From Flagellimonas hymeniacidonis (GTDB lineage Bacteria; Bacteroidota; Bacteroidia; Flavobacteriales; Flavobacteriaceae), in the NCBI RefSeq assembly GCF_008040165.1, contig NZ_VRUR01000002.1, positions 248,001 through 312,000 on the forward strand: DNA of 64,000 nt, read 5' to 3'. The notes beneath the pieces are model-generated. The model did no database searches. It saw only the letters and a program-made list of their open reading frames with translations, and had not been told where the DNA came from. Position 1 is the stretch's first letter. Each line of letters opens with the position of its first letter. Both the position numbers and the translations under genes were made by a program. Shown in pieces: positions 1-9,679 of this stretch.

Positions 1-1006
1 GAGCAAAATTGCTGGATGTATCCGCTGTATACGCCTCACTGAAAATTGATTTTACGTTGGCTGCCGGCCTTGTTGGGGTCGGAGCTAAAGCTAAACTACC
101 AGCAGAGGTAACTTCCAAGGAGCCCGAAGCACGAACCCCTACCAACTGTGCAGTAATATTTGCAGTACCTGTGCCAATGACCGAAACTTGACCGAGTTCG
201 TTCACAATGGCCACGGAATTATCCGAAGAATTAAAATCGAAATAGGATGGTGCCGCAATTACTGTTTGGTTAATCCCAGATTCCAAATTAAAGGTCTGAG
301 TCAACCCATTAACCAAGAGGTTGGACCCGGTAAAGGCCTGTTGTACAACATCCACCCCGTTTAAAATAGCAGGGCTTGGTTGCGCTATCGTTCCCAATTT
401 TTCAAAACGTAACTCATCTATCCAAAAAGTATACCCAAAACCACCGGTAGTTTGCGTCCCTGCAGAGAAAAAGAACATTCCTCTTTCCTGTATCAATTTT
501 GACGGATCTGGAATAGGAATGATAATTTTTCGCCAATCGGTAGATAACCGTATGTTCTGGGCAGTTACTGCAAATTTGTTTTGACCAAAATCGGTTCCAA
601 AGCCTACTTCCCCTATGGTAGCGGTAGTAGAACCTTTAACATAGAAGGTCAAGGCATCAAAACCTGTTAAGTCCCTACCAGCACCACGATCCAGGAAAAT
701 ACCTCCAATAAATCCACCATCAGGGTCATCTGGAGCGGGCACATCAATTCGTATAGAAGATGACCCTTCAAAAGCCACGTTATCATCAGTACCAAAGCCT
801 TCGGGATTAGCACCTTCATTTGGATCAAAAGAATCAAAGAACTCATCCGTAAGTCCTACAGGAGCATCTGTAAAAATGTCTCCATTGGCAGAAAATGTGG
901 CAAATTCCACATCATCTGAAAAGTCTCTTTCACAACTACTGAAAAGCGCAATGCCCAAGGTCAGAAGAAGTATAAAATGTATGTTGGTATATTTTTTATT
1001 TTTCAT
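1..1006 (-). CDS. Surface glycan-binding-type lipoprotein, 3' end outside window
   Basis: Reading the minus strand from an ATG at 1006 gives an open frame of 335 codons that runs off the window edge, so the protein is C-terminally incomplete. The N-terminus has a hydrophobic stretch ending in a lipobox (LFSSC, Cys about 25) and then an acidic segment, as in surface-exposed Bacteroidota lipoproteins. Residues about 75-205 look like a beta-sandwich carbohydrate-binding fold of the CBM11/CIA30 type (SSIRIDV, LTFYVKG, FWIDELRFE). Residues about 225-300 resemble a bacterial Ig-like Big_2 domain. It starts 12 bp after the stop of the upstream glycosidase gene, so the two are probably cotranscribed. 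The likely role is binding a polysaccharide at the cell surface; the ligand cannot be read from the sequence. Confidence 0.75.
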   Translation of the reverse strand, partial: MKNKKYTNIHFILLLTLGIALFSSCERDFSDDVEFATFSANGDIFTDAPVGLTDEFFDSFDPNEGANPEGFGTDDNVAFEGSSSIRIDVPAPDDPDGGFIGGIFLDRGAGRDLTGFDALTFYVKGSTTATIGEVGFGTDFGQNKFAVTAQNIRLSTDWRKIIIPIPDPSKLIQERGMFFFSAGTQTTGGFGYTFWIDELRFEKLGTIAQPSPAILNGVDVVQQAFTGSNLLVNGLTQTFNLESGINQTVIAAPSYFDFNSSDNSVAIVNELGQVSVIGTGTANITAQLVGVRASGSLEVTSAGSLALAPTPTRPAANVKSIFSEAYTADTSSNFA

Positions 1007-1018
1007 TTTTCAATCTTT

Positions 1019-4000
1019 TTATTTCCCGATATTGATATGTACGTAAGTCATAATCTCCCACTCGTTACCATTACCAAATCCAACTGGACTTACAATAGGT
1101 TCTTGTGAAAAAGTGTTGGGCGGTACCGCGTTTGGCAAATAACGTGGTGAAAACTCATTTAATGACCTCCATGTACCACGGATTCCTATTTGTGTACTTG
1201 GCAAAATAAACCAGTCTGGTTTGCCAAGAGTTGTAGAGATATCCAACATCAGTTGCACAGGGTATGTTAAGTTAAAATCTCGATGGTAATCAAATGGTCC
1301 CCAATCGTTGATTTTTTGTGTGTACTGTACTTTCCATTTCTTATAGAGCATTCGGACATCTCCGCCAAAACGTTTTATCAATCGATCACTATCTCCGTTA
1401 GCTTGCCCGTTGCCATAGTAGAAATTTCCAATTAAACCGAAATCCGAACCAAGTTTGGATACCATTCTGGAATGGACTTCCCATAAATCTTCAGCGGGAA
1501 CCGAATTTGGGAAAGCAAAGAAGGTCCTGTCGGCGTTGAAACCAATATGTGAATCAATGGTCGTAGGAAGGTGGCGGTATACAAACCCTAAGTTCATAGC
1601 GAACTTAGCATCTTCTGACCTATCATTATCCCACTCGTACATCCAAGTACCCGGGGTAGGGTCGAAAGTCAAGAGAATCTCACCGGCAGTGGTTTCTCTG
1701 TTAGCTCGAACGGAAAAGGGATCATCAAGATTGTTTCTTAACCTACCAGGGCCCTGCACATCTTGTGGCATAGCCTCTACCAATGGTTTTTGCCACATGA
1801 AATTGGGAGCAATTTGAAAATTTCCTGCGGCTATGGTAAATCCAGAAAATACACTGGTTACATTACCACTTCCAGTATCCCTTAATTTCCAACCGGTAAA
1901 AGTCATCGTTTGGTCAGCACCACCATTGGCGGCAAGTCCCATAATTGCCCCTTGACCGTACCAATTGAATTTTCCACCTTCGTAAGTAAGCTTAGCTTTA
2001 CCGCCCCAGTTATCACTTGATTGAATCCTATCTTCAAAAACAACATAATTTCCAGGCGTACCCCTAACATCTTGAAATGAGGTACCGTTCAAAGGGCTTC
2101 CAGCCCAAATTCCTCCCAGCATAACTCCAAATTTGCCGAACTCCCTTTCAATAGCCAATGTGGCCCTTTCGGTCGGCCAAAATGGGATTACACCACTTCG
2201 TACTTGATTTGCATCCAAGACCCGACGTCCATTTTCATCAAAAACCAGATTGGTTTCAAAGTCTCTATGGTAAATACCGGTTACATCAAATTTCCCAATA
2301 TGTTTTTTGTACTTGAAAAGCATTGTAGGGTTTGCACCCCACCATAATTGAGGACCAATAGCCGCTTTCAATCCTTTTAAAGGGCCCTTTCCGTCAATTT
2401 CCATTCCTAATATTTCACCATTGTAAATATCAAGGTTAGGGCCATAGTTGGCCTCTGGATACAATCCAAAAAAGTCACCTTCATAACCCCAATGATAATG
2501 ACCTGTTCTATAGAAGCCTTTTAGATCAAATTCTTTGGCGTTCCATTCAAACTCTGCTTGATATACCCGAATTCTATTTACATCCGAAACAATTACGTCT
2601 CCTTGGTCAGTACTCACATCAATAGGACGGGAGTTATTCTCATAAAAAATCTCATTGATTGGGTTTCGCGCCACATTACCAACAACATTCATATTTACCT
2701 CTGCTCTCATGTTAGGTGCAGGGTTTCCTTCTACTCCAATAAAATACGACTGCATGTGATCGAATCCTAACTGATTTGGAAAGGTGTTAGGGTCGTCCGG
2801 GTCAGGAGTATCCGGAGTCGTAATTAAACTACCTCCAGTACTGAAGGTTGAGAACTTTGCTTGAAGGTTGCTGATGCGAAGCAGGTTACTTTGCTCTCCA
2901 TTTAATGCTGCTTTATCACCCCGTGCCTTAAGCACAGCATCCATTAACTGTATGTTCTTAAAATGATTGGTTACAAAATCTAGATTTACACCTTCTTCAT
3001 ATGGATTTAATTGATGCGCATCTTTTAGTGCATAATAGGCTGCCCTTGGATAAAGGTCGTATAGCCCTCTAGGGTTGGTAGCGCCTTTGGCACAAATTCC
3101 AAACCATTCCTCGTTCATGTTATTTGCTCCTGGGGCGGCGAGATCTCTCGCATATCCACCATTGGACCATGAGGCGTTGTTATCATGCACATCGGCATTT
3201 TTTCTATCATCAAAACCAAATTTCCACCAACCATCACTAAATTGGAAAGTGAAACCTCCAATTGAATTGTTAGCTTTTCCTAGACCAGCGGCATTTTCAT
3301 AGATCTCTTTCCAGTTTTCTACCATATAGTATGCCTGTGAATATTGATCCTCCTTGTTTTCAATAGCATTAAAAGCATCAGCTCCAAACTCGGTGAACAT
3401 CACTGGCTTGTTCAATTTTTCTTTTACTACTTCAAACATGTCTCCAAAAGAAGCCCCTCGATAGGTATTGGTTCCATAGATATCCACATCTTTACATTCT
3501 TCTGCAACGATATCAATGAACAGCACATCACCATTACAAATAGCTACAGGATGTGAAGAATCCATAGCCTTCATTTTTTTAGCGGCTTCATTCATCAATC
3601 GATACATAGGTCTTCCTCGACTTTCACCTATAAAATTTATTCTTCCTTCATCGTCTGGAAAATCTTCAGTTTCTGCTCCTGCCCAGAATAATCCATAGTT
3701 ATTTTCATTACCCAATAAATAGAGTAGGAGTCCTGGTGTGTCTTTATAACCCTTGACCAACTCTTCCATTTCGGACATTAAAAACTCCACAGTTGTAGGG
3801 TCATCATAAATGGTAACTGGAGTCCATACGCCATTTAATGTTAATCCGTAGCGACCAAACGAATGATTAAGCATGGTGTAGATGCCATAGTTCTCATAGA
3901 TATACTGTATCCATTTTGCGGGGACGCCAGTATATTGGCGAATAACATTGACCCCCATGTTTTTCAGGAGGGACATTTCAGTGTCAAGACCTGCCTTGAT

Positions 4001-4210
4001 GATGTCATCTGGTTTTTTCCAGAACGCCGCGTTCACTGTATTGGTGCCAATTGGAATATAATCCCAATTCATCCCGTTCATCATAAAATCCTTTCCATTG
4101 ACCACCAATTTAGTTCCGTCATCATTGTTTACAATGGAAACCTTATCGGCTTGGGCGTAGATACCGGTCGTAAACAATAAGAGTAGTAATCTCAGTAAAT
4201 TGTTTTTCAT
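1019..4210 (-). CDS. Clan GH-A glycosidase with beta-rich, barrel-like C-terminal half
   Basis: The 1063-residue protein has a signal peptide (cleavage near AQA, residue 21). Residues about 30-400 form a (beta/alpha)8 glycosidase of the GH2/GH72-like clan GH-A type. GNEN supplies the predicted acid/base Glu169 and FTEFG the predicted nucleophile Glu274. From about residue 480 the sequence becomes a long series of aromatic, amphipathic beta strands ending in a strand-like HINIGK, which resembles an outer-membrane beta-barrel rather than a carbohydrate-binding module. Such proteins are often annotated only as 'GH2 TIM-barrel domain containing'. It is the first gene of an operon with the lipoprotein downstream and lies next to the sensor-regulator at 4524-7340, which may control it. 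The substrate is unknown; a beta-glucan is one possibility, by inference only. Confidence 0.75.
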   Translation of the reverse strand: MKNNLLRLLLLLFTTGIYAQADKVSIVNNDDGTKLVVNGKDFMMNGMNWDYIPIGTNTVNAAFWKKPDDIIKAGLDTEMSLLKNMGVNVIRQYTGVPAKWIQYIYENYGIYTMLNHSFGRYGLTLNGVWTPVTIYDDPTTVEFLMSEMEELVKGYKDTPGLLLYLLGNENNYGLFWAGAETEDFPDDEGRINFIGESRGRPMYRLMNEAAKKMKAMDSSHPVAICNGDVLFIDIVAEECKDVDIYGTNTYRGASFGDMFEVVKEKLNKPVMFTEFGADAFNAIENKEDQYSQAYYMVENWKEIYENAAGLGKANNSIGGFTFQFSDGWWKFGFDDRKNADVHDNNASWSNGGYARDLAAPGANNMNEEWFGICAKGATNPRGLYDLYPRAAYYALKDAHQLNPYEEGVNLDFVTNHFKNIQLMDAVLKARGDKAALNGEQSNLLRISNLQAKFSTFSTGGSLITTPDTPDPDDPNTFPNQLGFDHMQSYFIGVEGNPAPNMRAEVNMNVVGNVARNPINEIFYENNSRPIDVSTDQGDVIVSDVNRIRVYQAEFEWNAKEFDLKGFYRTGHYHWGYEGDFFGLYPEANYGPNLDIYNGEILGMEIDGKGPLKGLKAAIGPQLWWGANPTMLFKYKKHIGKFDVTGIYHRDFETNLVFDENGRRVLDANQVRSGVIPFWPTERATLAIEREFGKFGVMLGGIWAGSPLNGTSFQDVRGTPGNYVVFEDRIQSSDNWGGKAKLTYEGGKFNWYGQGAIMGLAANGGADQTMTFTGWKLRDTGSGNVTSVFSGFTIAAGNFQIAPNFMWQKPLVEAMPQDVQGPGRLRNNLDDPFSVRANRETTAGEILLTFDPTPGTWMYEWDNDRSEDAKFAMNLGFVYRHLPTTIDSHIGFNADRTFFAFPNSVPAEDLWEVHSRMVSKLGSDFGLIGNFYYGNGQANGDSDRLIKRFGGDVRMLYKKWKVQYTQKINDWGPFDYHRDFNLTYPVQLMLDISTTLGKPDWFILPSTQIGIRGTWRSLNEFSPRYLPNAVPPNTFSQEPIVSPVGFGNGNEWEIMTYVHINIGK

Positions 4211-4523
4211 AGTAATGTTTAGTTTTAGTTTGATGTTTGCTAAAAAGAAAATGTGGTATGTCGTTTCGGTAAAACAAAACTTTTGAAGAAATGGGGAACT
4301 TCCTTTTTTTGCGAACGGTTAAACTTATCTTAAAAAAATGCGAAGTCCTTAAAAAAGACCTCAACAAAAAATATACATGCTAAAAAAAGAATGTTTTTTT
4401 TGATATATTGATAAATACACTGATTTTACAGGGCTTCCAGGACCATGTGAATATTCCTACTCTAAGCCAAAATTTGAGTTTGTATAGGTATTGTTGAGGT
4501 AAATTGGACTTTCTGTAAAGAAA
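4211..4523. other. Intergenic leader between regulator and glycosidase operon
   Basis: This is a 313-bp A/T-rich stretch with many oligo-A and oligo-T runs. A short stem (CTGTAA, five-base loop, TTACAG, 4513-4529) overlaps the stop codon of the regulator gene but has no T-tract, so it is not called as a terminator. The promoter of the minus-strand glycosidase operon should lie here, but I could not find a convincing TAnnTTTG box. A short minus-strand frame at 4143-4367 overlaps the glycosidase start and looks like chance. Confidence 0.4.
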
Positions 4524-7340
4524 TTACAGTTTAAGAATGTAGTTGACTAGGTTGTCATCATGCGATAAGTCCATTTTTTTACGAAGTCGGTACCTTTTTA
4601 TTTCAACACTACGTGCCGATATATTGAGCAGAGGAGCTATTTCTTTCGAGGATAAATTAAGACGCAAATAGGCACACAGGCGTATGTCGTTAGGGGAAAG
4701 ATTTGGGTGCGCCTTTTTTAGTTTTTTCAAGAATTTTCGGTCTGCATTGTTAAATGCTTCTTTGAACAGTTCCCAATCATCATTTTGATTTAGGCTTTTA
4801 TCAATAATATTAATGATTGGTCTTACAGAGCTTTTGTCCTCTACATTGGATAGGAGTTGTTCCTTAACTTTAGACAACAATTCATTCTTTTTAATGATGC
4901 TTAAGGTAGAAGCAGCCAATTCATTGCTCTTGCTTTTAAATTCTTCTTTAAGCTGCTCGTTTTTAATTTTAATGATTTCTTTTTCATTTTGGGCCTTCGC
5001 CAATTCCATTTCACGCTTGTTTTTTTCTATCAATTTTTTTTGACGTTTGTGATAATAACGCCTGTACGAGTTGTGAATAAGAATTGATCCCAAAATGAAG
5101 GCAAACGCATAAAGACCCAACAATAGGTTGGAGAAGTACCATGGCCTGTTTATTTTAAAATTATAGCTGGCAATATTGCTTGATAGCTTATCGCCAATTT
5201 TTGCCCTAACCTTAAAAGTATAGTCGCCAAATGGAAGGTTTTCAAATGTGGTGAATGACTGCTGCGACCAATTACTCCATTCTGGATAAATACCCAAAAG
5301 CTGAAATTGGTAATTGGGTTTTAAATATTTGCTGAAAGCAGCAGCGTAAAAGGATATTTGAAGGTTGTTTTCATGATTTTTAAAGTTTCCTTTGAGCGTT
5401 TTGCTCAGTAAGTTTTTTTCACTTTTATGTTCATTTTTACCCCCTTTTCTAATATTTCCTAGGTTAACATCGAATTCCCTTTCTCGATAATCATCGATAT
5501 CAACTGTAATGAACCCTGAGCTAGTGCCAAATAAATATTTCCCATCCTCCTCGAGTCCCGTTGCACTTTCGTACCCTACGATGCCACTTCTTATGTTTTC
5601 GGTTAAGGGAAGCGAGTTAATAATAGGTGTGCTTGCTAGTTTCCCTTCTGAGATAAAGTGAACATTTGAGTTTGTAAACACCCACAAATAATCACTTTTA
5701 TTATCCACAATCATTTTGCCAGAAACATAATCATCTTGGGTATAGACTTTGCTTAGCAGTGAGTCTTTGACAAATTTCTTGCTATCACGGTCATATTTTA
5801 GAATCCCTTTTTTATACGAGTATAGTAAATCATCTTTGTATTTTATGATTCCAGAATTAGAACCACGAATCAGTGTATCAATCGTAACATTTTGCACTTT
5901 GGAAAATGCGCTGTCCACTTCTATCCTAAATACACCTTTGTATTCATGATTGACAAAAATGTCATCATGGTATGTTTCAAAATATCTGGAGGAGTGGTTA
6001 AATCCTTCAATCTTATTCTTAAGTTGCCAAAACCCATCCAACTTTTCTAAAATATATAAGCCATCGTAATTTCCTTGTAGCAGATAATTATCACTATCGT
6101 TTAAGCGGCTTACCTTCCAAGTGCCTTGAATGCCGGCAATCTTTTTGGCCTTATTTCCATCAATAATAAATGTCCCAGTATGGTGACCACAGAACAAGGT
6201 TTCTCCAATGGTGTTCAAAGACCACACTTGACCTTGTGTACCTTGGATGAATTTAAAATCAACATCCAATGCAATATCTTTATAAAAAAGCCCTTGATTT
6301 GTTCCCAAATACAAAATGTTATCCTTAAGCGCAGCGGTATACACACTTCCGGCAACACCTCGGTTATCATGGTACACCTTAAAAGGGGATCTAAGGTTGA
6401 TGTAGCTTATTCCATTATCCAATCCAAGCCAAAGGTTATTGTCAGCGTCCTCAAATAATGATAGTACCGTATTGTTTCGCAATCCTTTTATTTGATCTAT
6501 ATGGTAGAGTAGGGTCCCATTTTGATCAATATGAACCAAACCATGGGAAATGGTCCCCAAAACAAAGCTTTTGTCTTGCAATAGGAGCGCACTGTAGATA
6601 CTAACATCAGATAACAATACATCTGCACTTATATTCCATTTGTTCAACGACTGGCCTTGGGCAGTATAGAAACCATTGTGTCGTGTTAAAATTAAAAGGT
6701 CATTTTCCCTTGGGAATATATTTATAACCTCATCTTTTTTAACAACTTCGTCATCAAAGACCAAGATTTTTCTACCATTTTCAATTTTGAATATTCCTTG
6801 ATTTATGCTCTGAAAATAAATAGTTTGATCCACCTTGAATATTTTGAACAGCGATGTTTCGGAATCAATAACATTTACTGAATGGTCAGTTACATTATAA
6901 ATGTAGATTCGATTCAAAGACTGAAAAACAATCCATTGACCCATATCGAGAATACCCCAGAACTCCTCATCTTCCAACAGGTCTTTTTTCAGCTTTGTAG
7001 ATAATGAGGTATAGTTGAGCATTCCAAGATCATCTTTTTGCCAATAGCCAAATTCCATATAACTACCTGTATAAATCTTATTGCCCACTACTTTTACTGA
7101 CCTCATAATGGTCTCATCTGGTGATGGAAAAAGCGCCCATTCCGCACCATTGTACTCTAAAAGCCCTTTACTATTGGCAACATAAACTACTTTGTTTTTG
7201 GATTGAGAGATGGCCCAATTTTGATTTTCGGCTTTGTAATCGGAAGGAGAATAATTCTGAATTGGGGGAAGTTCCTGTGCTGATAGAGAGAGGCCAATAA
7301 CTAAGGCAACCTGGAAAAATATTTTCTTAGCTTTATTCAC
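4524..7340 (-). CDS. Membrane-spanning Reg_prop/Y_Y_Y sensor with LuxR-type HTH output
   Basis: The 938-residue protein has a signal peptide and then an extended periplasmic beta-propeller region (residues about 30-620) with Reg_prop-like repeats such as LFEDADNNLWLGLDNGISY. A Y_Y_Y domain follows (about 650-730, YQFQLLG and FKVRAKIG), then one transmembrane helix (about 738-758) and a cytoplasmic coiled coil (about 765-830). A C-terminal LuxR/GerE-type helix-turn-helix ends the protein (LSSKEIAPLLNISARSVEIKRYRL). This is the sensor architecture of hybrid two-component regulators, but with no histidine kinase or receiver: the sensor appears to be joined directly to a DNA-binding domain through the membrane. 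It probably senses an oligosaccharide in the periplasm and controls the neighbouring glycosidase operon; the target is inferred from position only. Confidence 0.85.
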   Translation of the reverse strand: MNKAKKIFFQVALVIGLSLSAQELPPIQNYSPSDYKAENQNWAISQSKNKVVYVANSKGLLEYNGAEWALFPSPDETIMRSVKVVGNKIYTGSYMEFGYWQKDDLGMLNYTSLSTKLKKDLLEDEEFWGILDMGQWIVFQSLNRIYIYNVTDHSVNVIDSETSLFKIFKVDQTIYFQSINQGIFKIENGRKILVFDDEVVKKDEVINIFPRENDLLILTRHNGFYTAQGQSLNKWNISADVLLSDVSIYSALLLQDKSFVLGTISHGLVHIDQNGTLLYHIDQIKGLRNNTVLSLFEDADNNLWLGLDNGISYINLRSPFKVYHDNRGVAGSVYTAALKDNILYLGTNQGLFYKDIALDVDFKFIQGTQGQVWSLNTIGETLFCGHHTGTFIIDGNKAKKIAGIQGTWKVSRLNDSDNYLLQGNYDGLYILEKLDGFWQLKNKIEGFNHSSRYFETYHDDIFVNHEYKGVFRIEVDSAFSKVQNVTIDTLIRGSNSGIIKYKDDLLYSYKKGILKYDRDSKKFVKDSLLSKVYTQDDYVSGKMIVDNKSDYLWVFTNSNVHFISEGKLASTPIINSLPLTENIRSGIVGYESATGLEEDGKYLFGTSSGFITVDIDDYREREFDVNLGNIRKGGKNEHKSEKNLLSKTLKGNFKNHENNLQISFYAAAFSKYLKPNYQFQLLGIYPEWSNWSQQSFTTFENLPFGDYTFKVRAKIGDKLSSNIASYNFKINRPWYFSNLLLGLYAFAFILGSILIHNSYRRYYHKRQKKLIEKNKREMELAKAQNEKEIIKIKNEQLKEEFKSKSNELAASTLSIIKKNELLSKVKEQLLSNVEDKSSVRPIINIIDKSLNQNDDWELFKEAFNNADRKFLKKLKKAHPNLSPNDIRLCAYLRLNLSSKEIAPLLNISARSVEIKRYRLRKKMDLSHDDNLVNYILKL

Positions 7341-7750
7341 GAGGGTTTAACTTGAATATAACAACTATGCGCATTAATGCGTACAGATAAATAAATACAA
7401 AATCAATAAGGATATTCCCAAACTAGGGTATGCTGTTGGCAATTTTTCCTTTTTCATCTACTTGTAAATTAAGCAAAATGATTGTATCGCAAGAATATCT
7501 GTGCTTTTTTTATATATAAAACCCATTTTATGGTTAATTGGCCAAAAATGAACTTTAGCTGTCCCTTTTAATCTAATATTTGTGGCGTTTTGGAATGGAT
7601 AGGGTATTTTTCAAAAAGTATAATTACAGGTGCACATACTTAAAAAAGAAACAAATTCTTTATACCGGTCATGATGATTAACGTATTCATTTGAAGTAAC
7701 TTTGCTTGGAGAGACCAATAACCAAACCTTTAAATTTTCTTACCTAAAAG
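7341..7750. promoter_or_regulatory. Divergent intergenic region with a 12-bp palindrome
   Basis: This 410-bp A/T-rich gap separates the divergent regulator (start 7340) and the hypothetical gene at 7751. A perfect palindrome, CGCATTAATGCG, lies at 7370-7381, only about 30 bp upstream of the regulator start codon. It could be a dimeric binding site used for autoregulation. No other clear structure was seen. The link between the palindrome and the regulator is inference. Confidence 0.35.
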
Positions 7751-8365
7751 ATGGGCGAATTTTTTAAAGCCGAATTAAAAGATCGTTTTTTAGAATATGC
7801 TTTGGGGCGCAGGGATTATTTTGAAATCCAAGTGCTTTATGATGAATTTTTGAGTCCGGGGTATAACTTGGAATTTGTAGAGAAGCTGGTCAAGGAAATT
7901 CAAGATTATGATTCCAATCTTTTGGATATTATGAGTGGAAATGGTGCGGAAATTTTTATGTTGGCCTCCACACCAAATACCCATCTTTTTATAAACGATG
8001 GCGGGTTCAAGGATATGCACATTAAGGAAGAAGAGAAGTGGGATGTTTTTTTAGATCAGGTGTCTAACAACCGCAAGCTGTCCAAGGATGAAAGAAAGTT
8101 GTTAAAAAAGAACTCTCCTGTACTTAAAAGAGAAAAGAAAATATTGATTCTACTTATTTCGGCCATTGTAATCAGTTTTTTATTTACACTATTCAGCATT
8201 TTAAAAGGGATGTTGTTAGAACCTGAGTATGTTCCCGTGGATGAGTTCGAACGCAAAATGGAACAGTTTCAAGAGCAGTATATTCAAGAAAATGAACGGT
8301 TGATCCAAGAATTAAGAGAAGCTCAAATGGTTATAGATTCTTTGAAGACCAGTAGCTCGAATTAG
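7751..8365 (+). CDS. Conserved-type hypothetical membrane protein with coiled coil
   Basis: I do not recognise this 204-residue protein. Residues 1-125 are soluble, charged and probably helical. One transmembrane helix follows at about 130-152 (ILILLISAIVISFLFTLFSI), and then a C-terminal coiled-coil segment rich in Gln and Glu (about 165-200). There is no signal peptide, so the N-terminal domain should be cytoplasmic and the coiled coil on the far side of the membrane. The gene stands alone, and its stop overlaps the convergent serine hydrolase gene by four bases. No function is proposed. Confidence 0.7.
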   Translation: MGEFFKAELKDRFLEYALGRRDYFEIQVLYDEFLSPGYNLEFVEKLVKEIQDYDSNLLDIMSGNGAEIFMLASTPNTHLFINDGGFKDMHIKEEEKWDVFLDQVSNNRKLSKDERKLLKKNSPVLKREKKILILLISAIVISFLFTLFSILKGMLLEPEYVPVDEFERKMEQFQEQYIQENERLIQELREAQMVIDSLKTSSSN

Positions 8366-9570
8366 ATTCCATAATGATCAAATACTTCTTTTAATAGCTC
8401 GTTTACCAGTTCATATCTTAGTAAAGGGCCGTCATCAGACCTACTTTGATTGTTCAACATGGCAATACTGACATCACTAATGGGGTCAAAAAACATATAA
8501 GACCCATAACCTCGCATACCACCAGTGTGTCCGTAGGTAGATCTACCATGAAATAGTACTTCCCGCGTTCCTAGTCCATATGACACAAATACTTTATCAG
8601 GAATATCAAAATGAGGAGTCATCATTTGGATTCTTGATGCATCGGAAACCGCATTGCCATTATACAGGTGTTGTGCCCACATAGATAAATCTGAGGCCGT
8701 AGCAAATACATCAGCGGCACAATAAAATATACTATGATATGCGGGGCCAAACTCACTTGCGATATCTTCTAGAGTTCCATCATCATCGCTATCACGCCAT
8801 GGTGTGGCAATATCCCCTTCAATGGCTTCATTGGTTCCAAAATAAACATTGCCCAGACTCAAGGGTCCCCAAAATTTTTCGCGCATGACCTCACCAACTG
8901 TTTTTCCGGTGGAGGCTTCAATAATTAGTCCCAAAAGCAGATAATTAGAATTGGAGTATTCATGTCCTACTCCTGGTTCATCTACTGGAGGGCCAATAAA
9001 GCCTACCAAGGTAGATTGAGGAATGGGAGTTTGTAAATCACTTTCTGCCATTGCCCAAAGATTATCGTACATATAACCAAACAAGCCGGAAGAGTGTGTT
9101 AATAGTTGATAAACTGTAATGGAATTGTCTACATTTTCAGAACTTATATCCAACCAATCAGCTATGGTGTCCTCTAGATTTAAAATACCTTCATCCACAA
9201 GCTTCATAGTTGTGGCGGCTACAACCGTTTTGGTAATACTGCCAATTCCAAACCTCATATTACCATTAATGGGAACCCCCAGTTTGGATATTCCTCCTGT
9301 AAGACTCAAGTGTTCTTGATTACCAACCCTAATAGAAACAGCAACTCCAACCAATTTATCCGTATCGTTACCCACCTTTTCGTCAATAATTGCCTGAAGC
9401 TTTTCTTCTATAGTTAGTTCAGAAACTGGATTTGGATTGGGATCTGGATTGGAATCTGAGTCAGGAGTAGGGTCATCACTGCCCGAAGAACAGCTAATAC
9501 CCACCATTAAGATTAATAAGGAAACAAATGGGTATATTTTTTTTCTGAAGTACAACATAATTTCAAGCAT
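8362..9570 (-). CDS. Beta-lactamase-fold serine hydrolase lipoprotein
   Basis: The 402-residue protein belongs to the class C beta-lactamase/AmpC-like family (penicillin-binding proteins, esterases and D-aminopeptidases). The signal sequence ends in a lipobox (GISC, Cys about 27), followed by an acidic Asp/Pro/Ser/Asn linker typical of exported Bacteroidota lipoproteins. The catalytic motifs are all visible: SxxK in GSITK, YxN in YSNSNY and the HTGG form of the KTG motif in YGHTGG. Family members cleave esters, D-peptides or beta-lactams, and the substrate here is not predictable. A second Met four codons in (9558) is an alternative start. The gene is monocistronic and converges on the hypothetical gene at 7751. 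Confidence 0.88.
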   Translation of the reverse strand: MLEIMLYFRKKIYPFVSLLILMVGISCSSGSDDPTPDSDSNPDPNPNPVSELTIEEKLQAIIDEKVGNDTDKLVGVAVSIRVGNQEHLSLTGGISKLGVPINGNMRFGIGSITKTVVAATTMKLVDEGILNLEDTIADWLDISSENVDNSITVYQLLTHSSGLFGYMYDNLWAMAESDLQTPIPQSTLVGFIGPPVDEPGVGHEYSNSNYLLLGLIIEASTGKTVGEVMREKFWGPLSLGNVYFGTNEAIEGDIATPWRDSDDDGTLEDIASEFGPAYHSIFYCAADVFATASDLSMWAQHLYNGNAVSDASRIQMMTPHFDIPDKVFVSYGLGTREVLFHGRSTYGHTGGMRGYGSYMFFDPISDVSIAMLNNQSRSDDGPLLRYELVNELLKEVFDHYGI

Positions 9571-9679
9571 TAGTCAATCTGAGCTAACACCCAATATACA
9601 GATTATTACACAATTACCAAGGTTTAACAATTGGCTGAATCGTGTCTTAGATACTACCCATTTTGTATTTTAACGGGTC

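Noticed and set aside
4143..4367. Minus-strand frame of 74 codons at the glycosidase start
   Set aside because: It overlaps the signal-peptide region of the glycosidase in another frame and has a composition typical of A/T-rich intergenic DNA.
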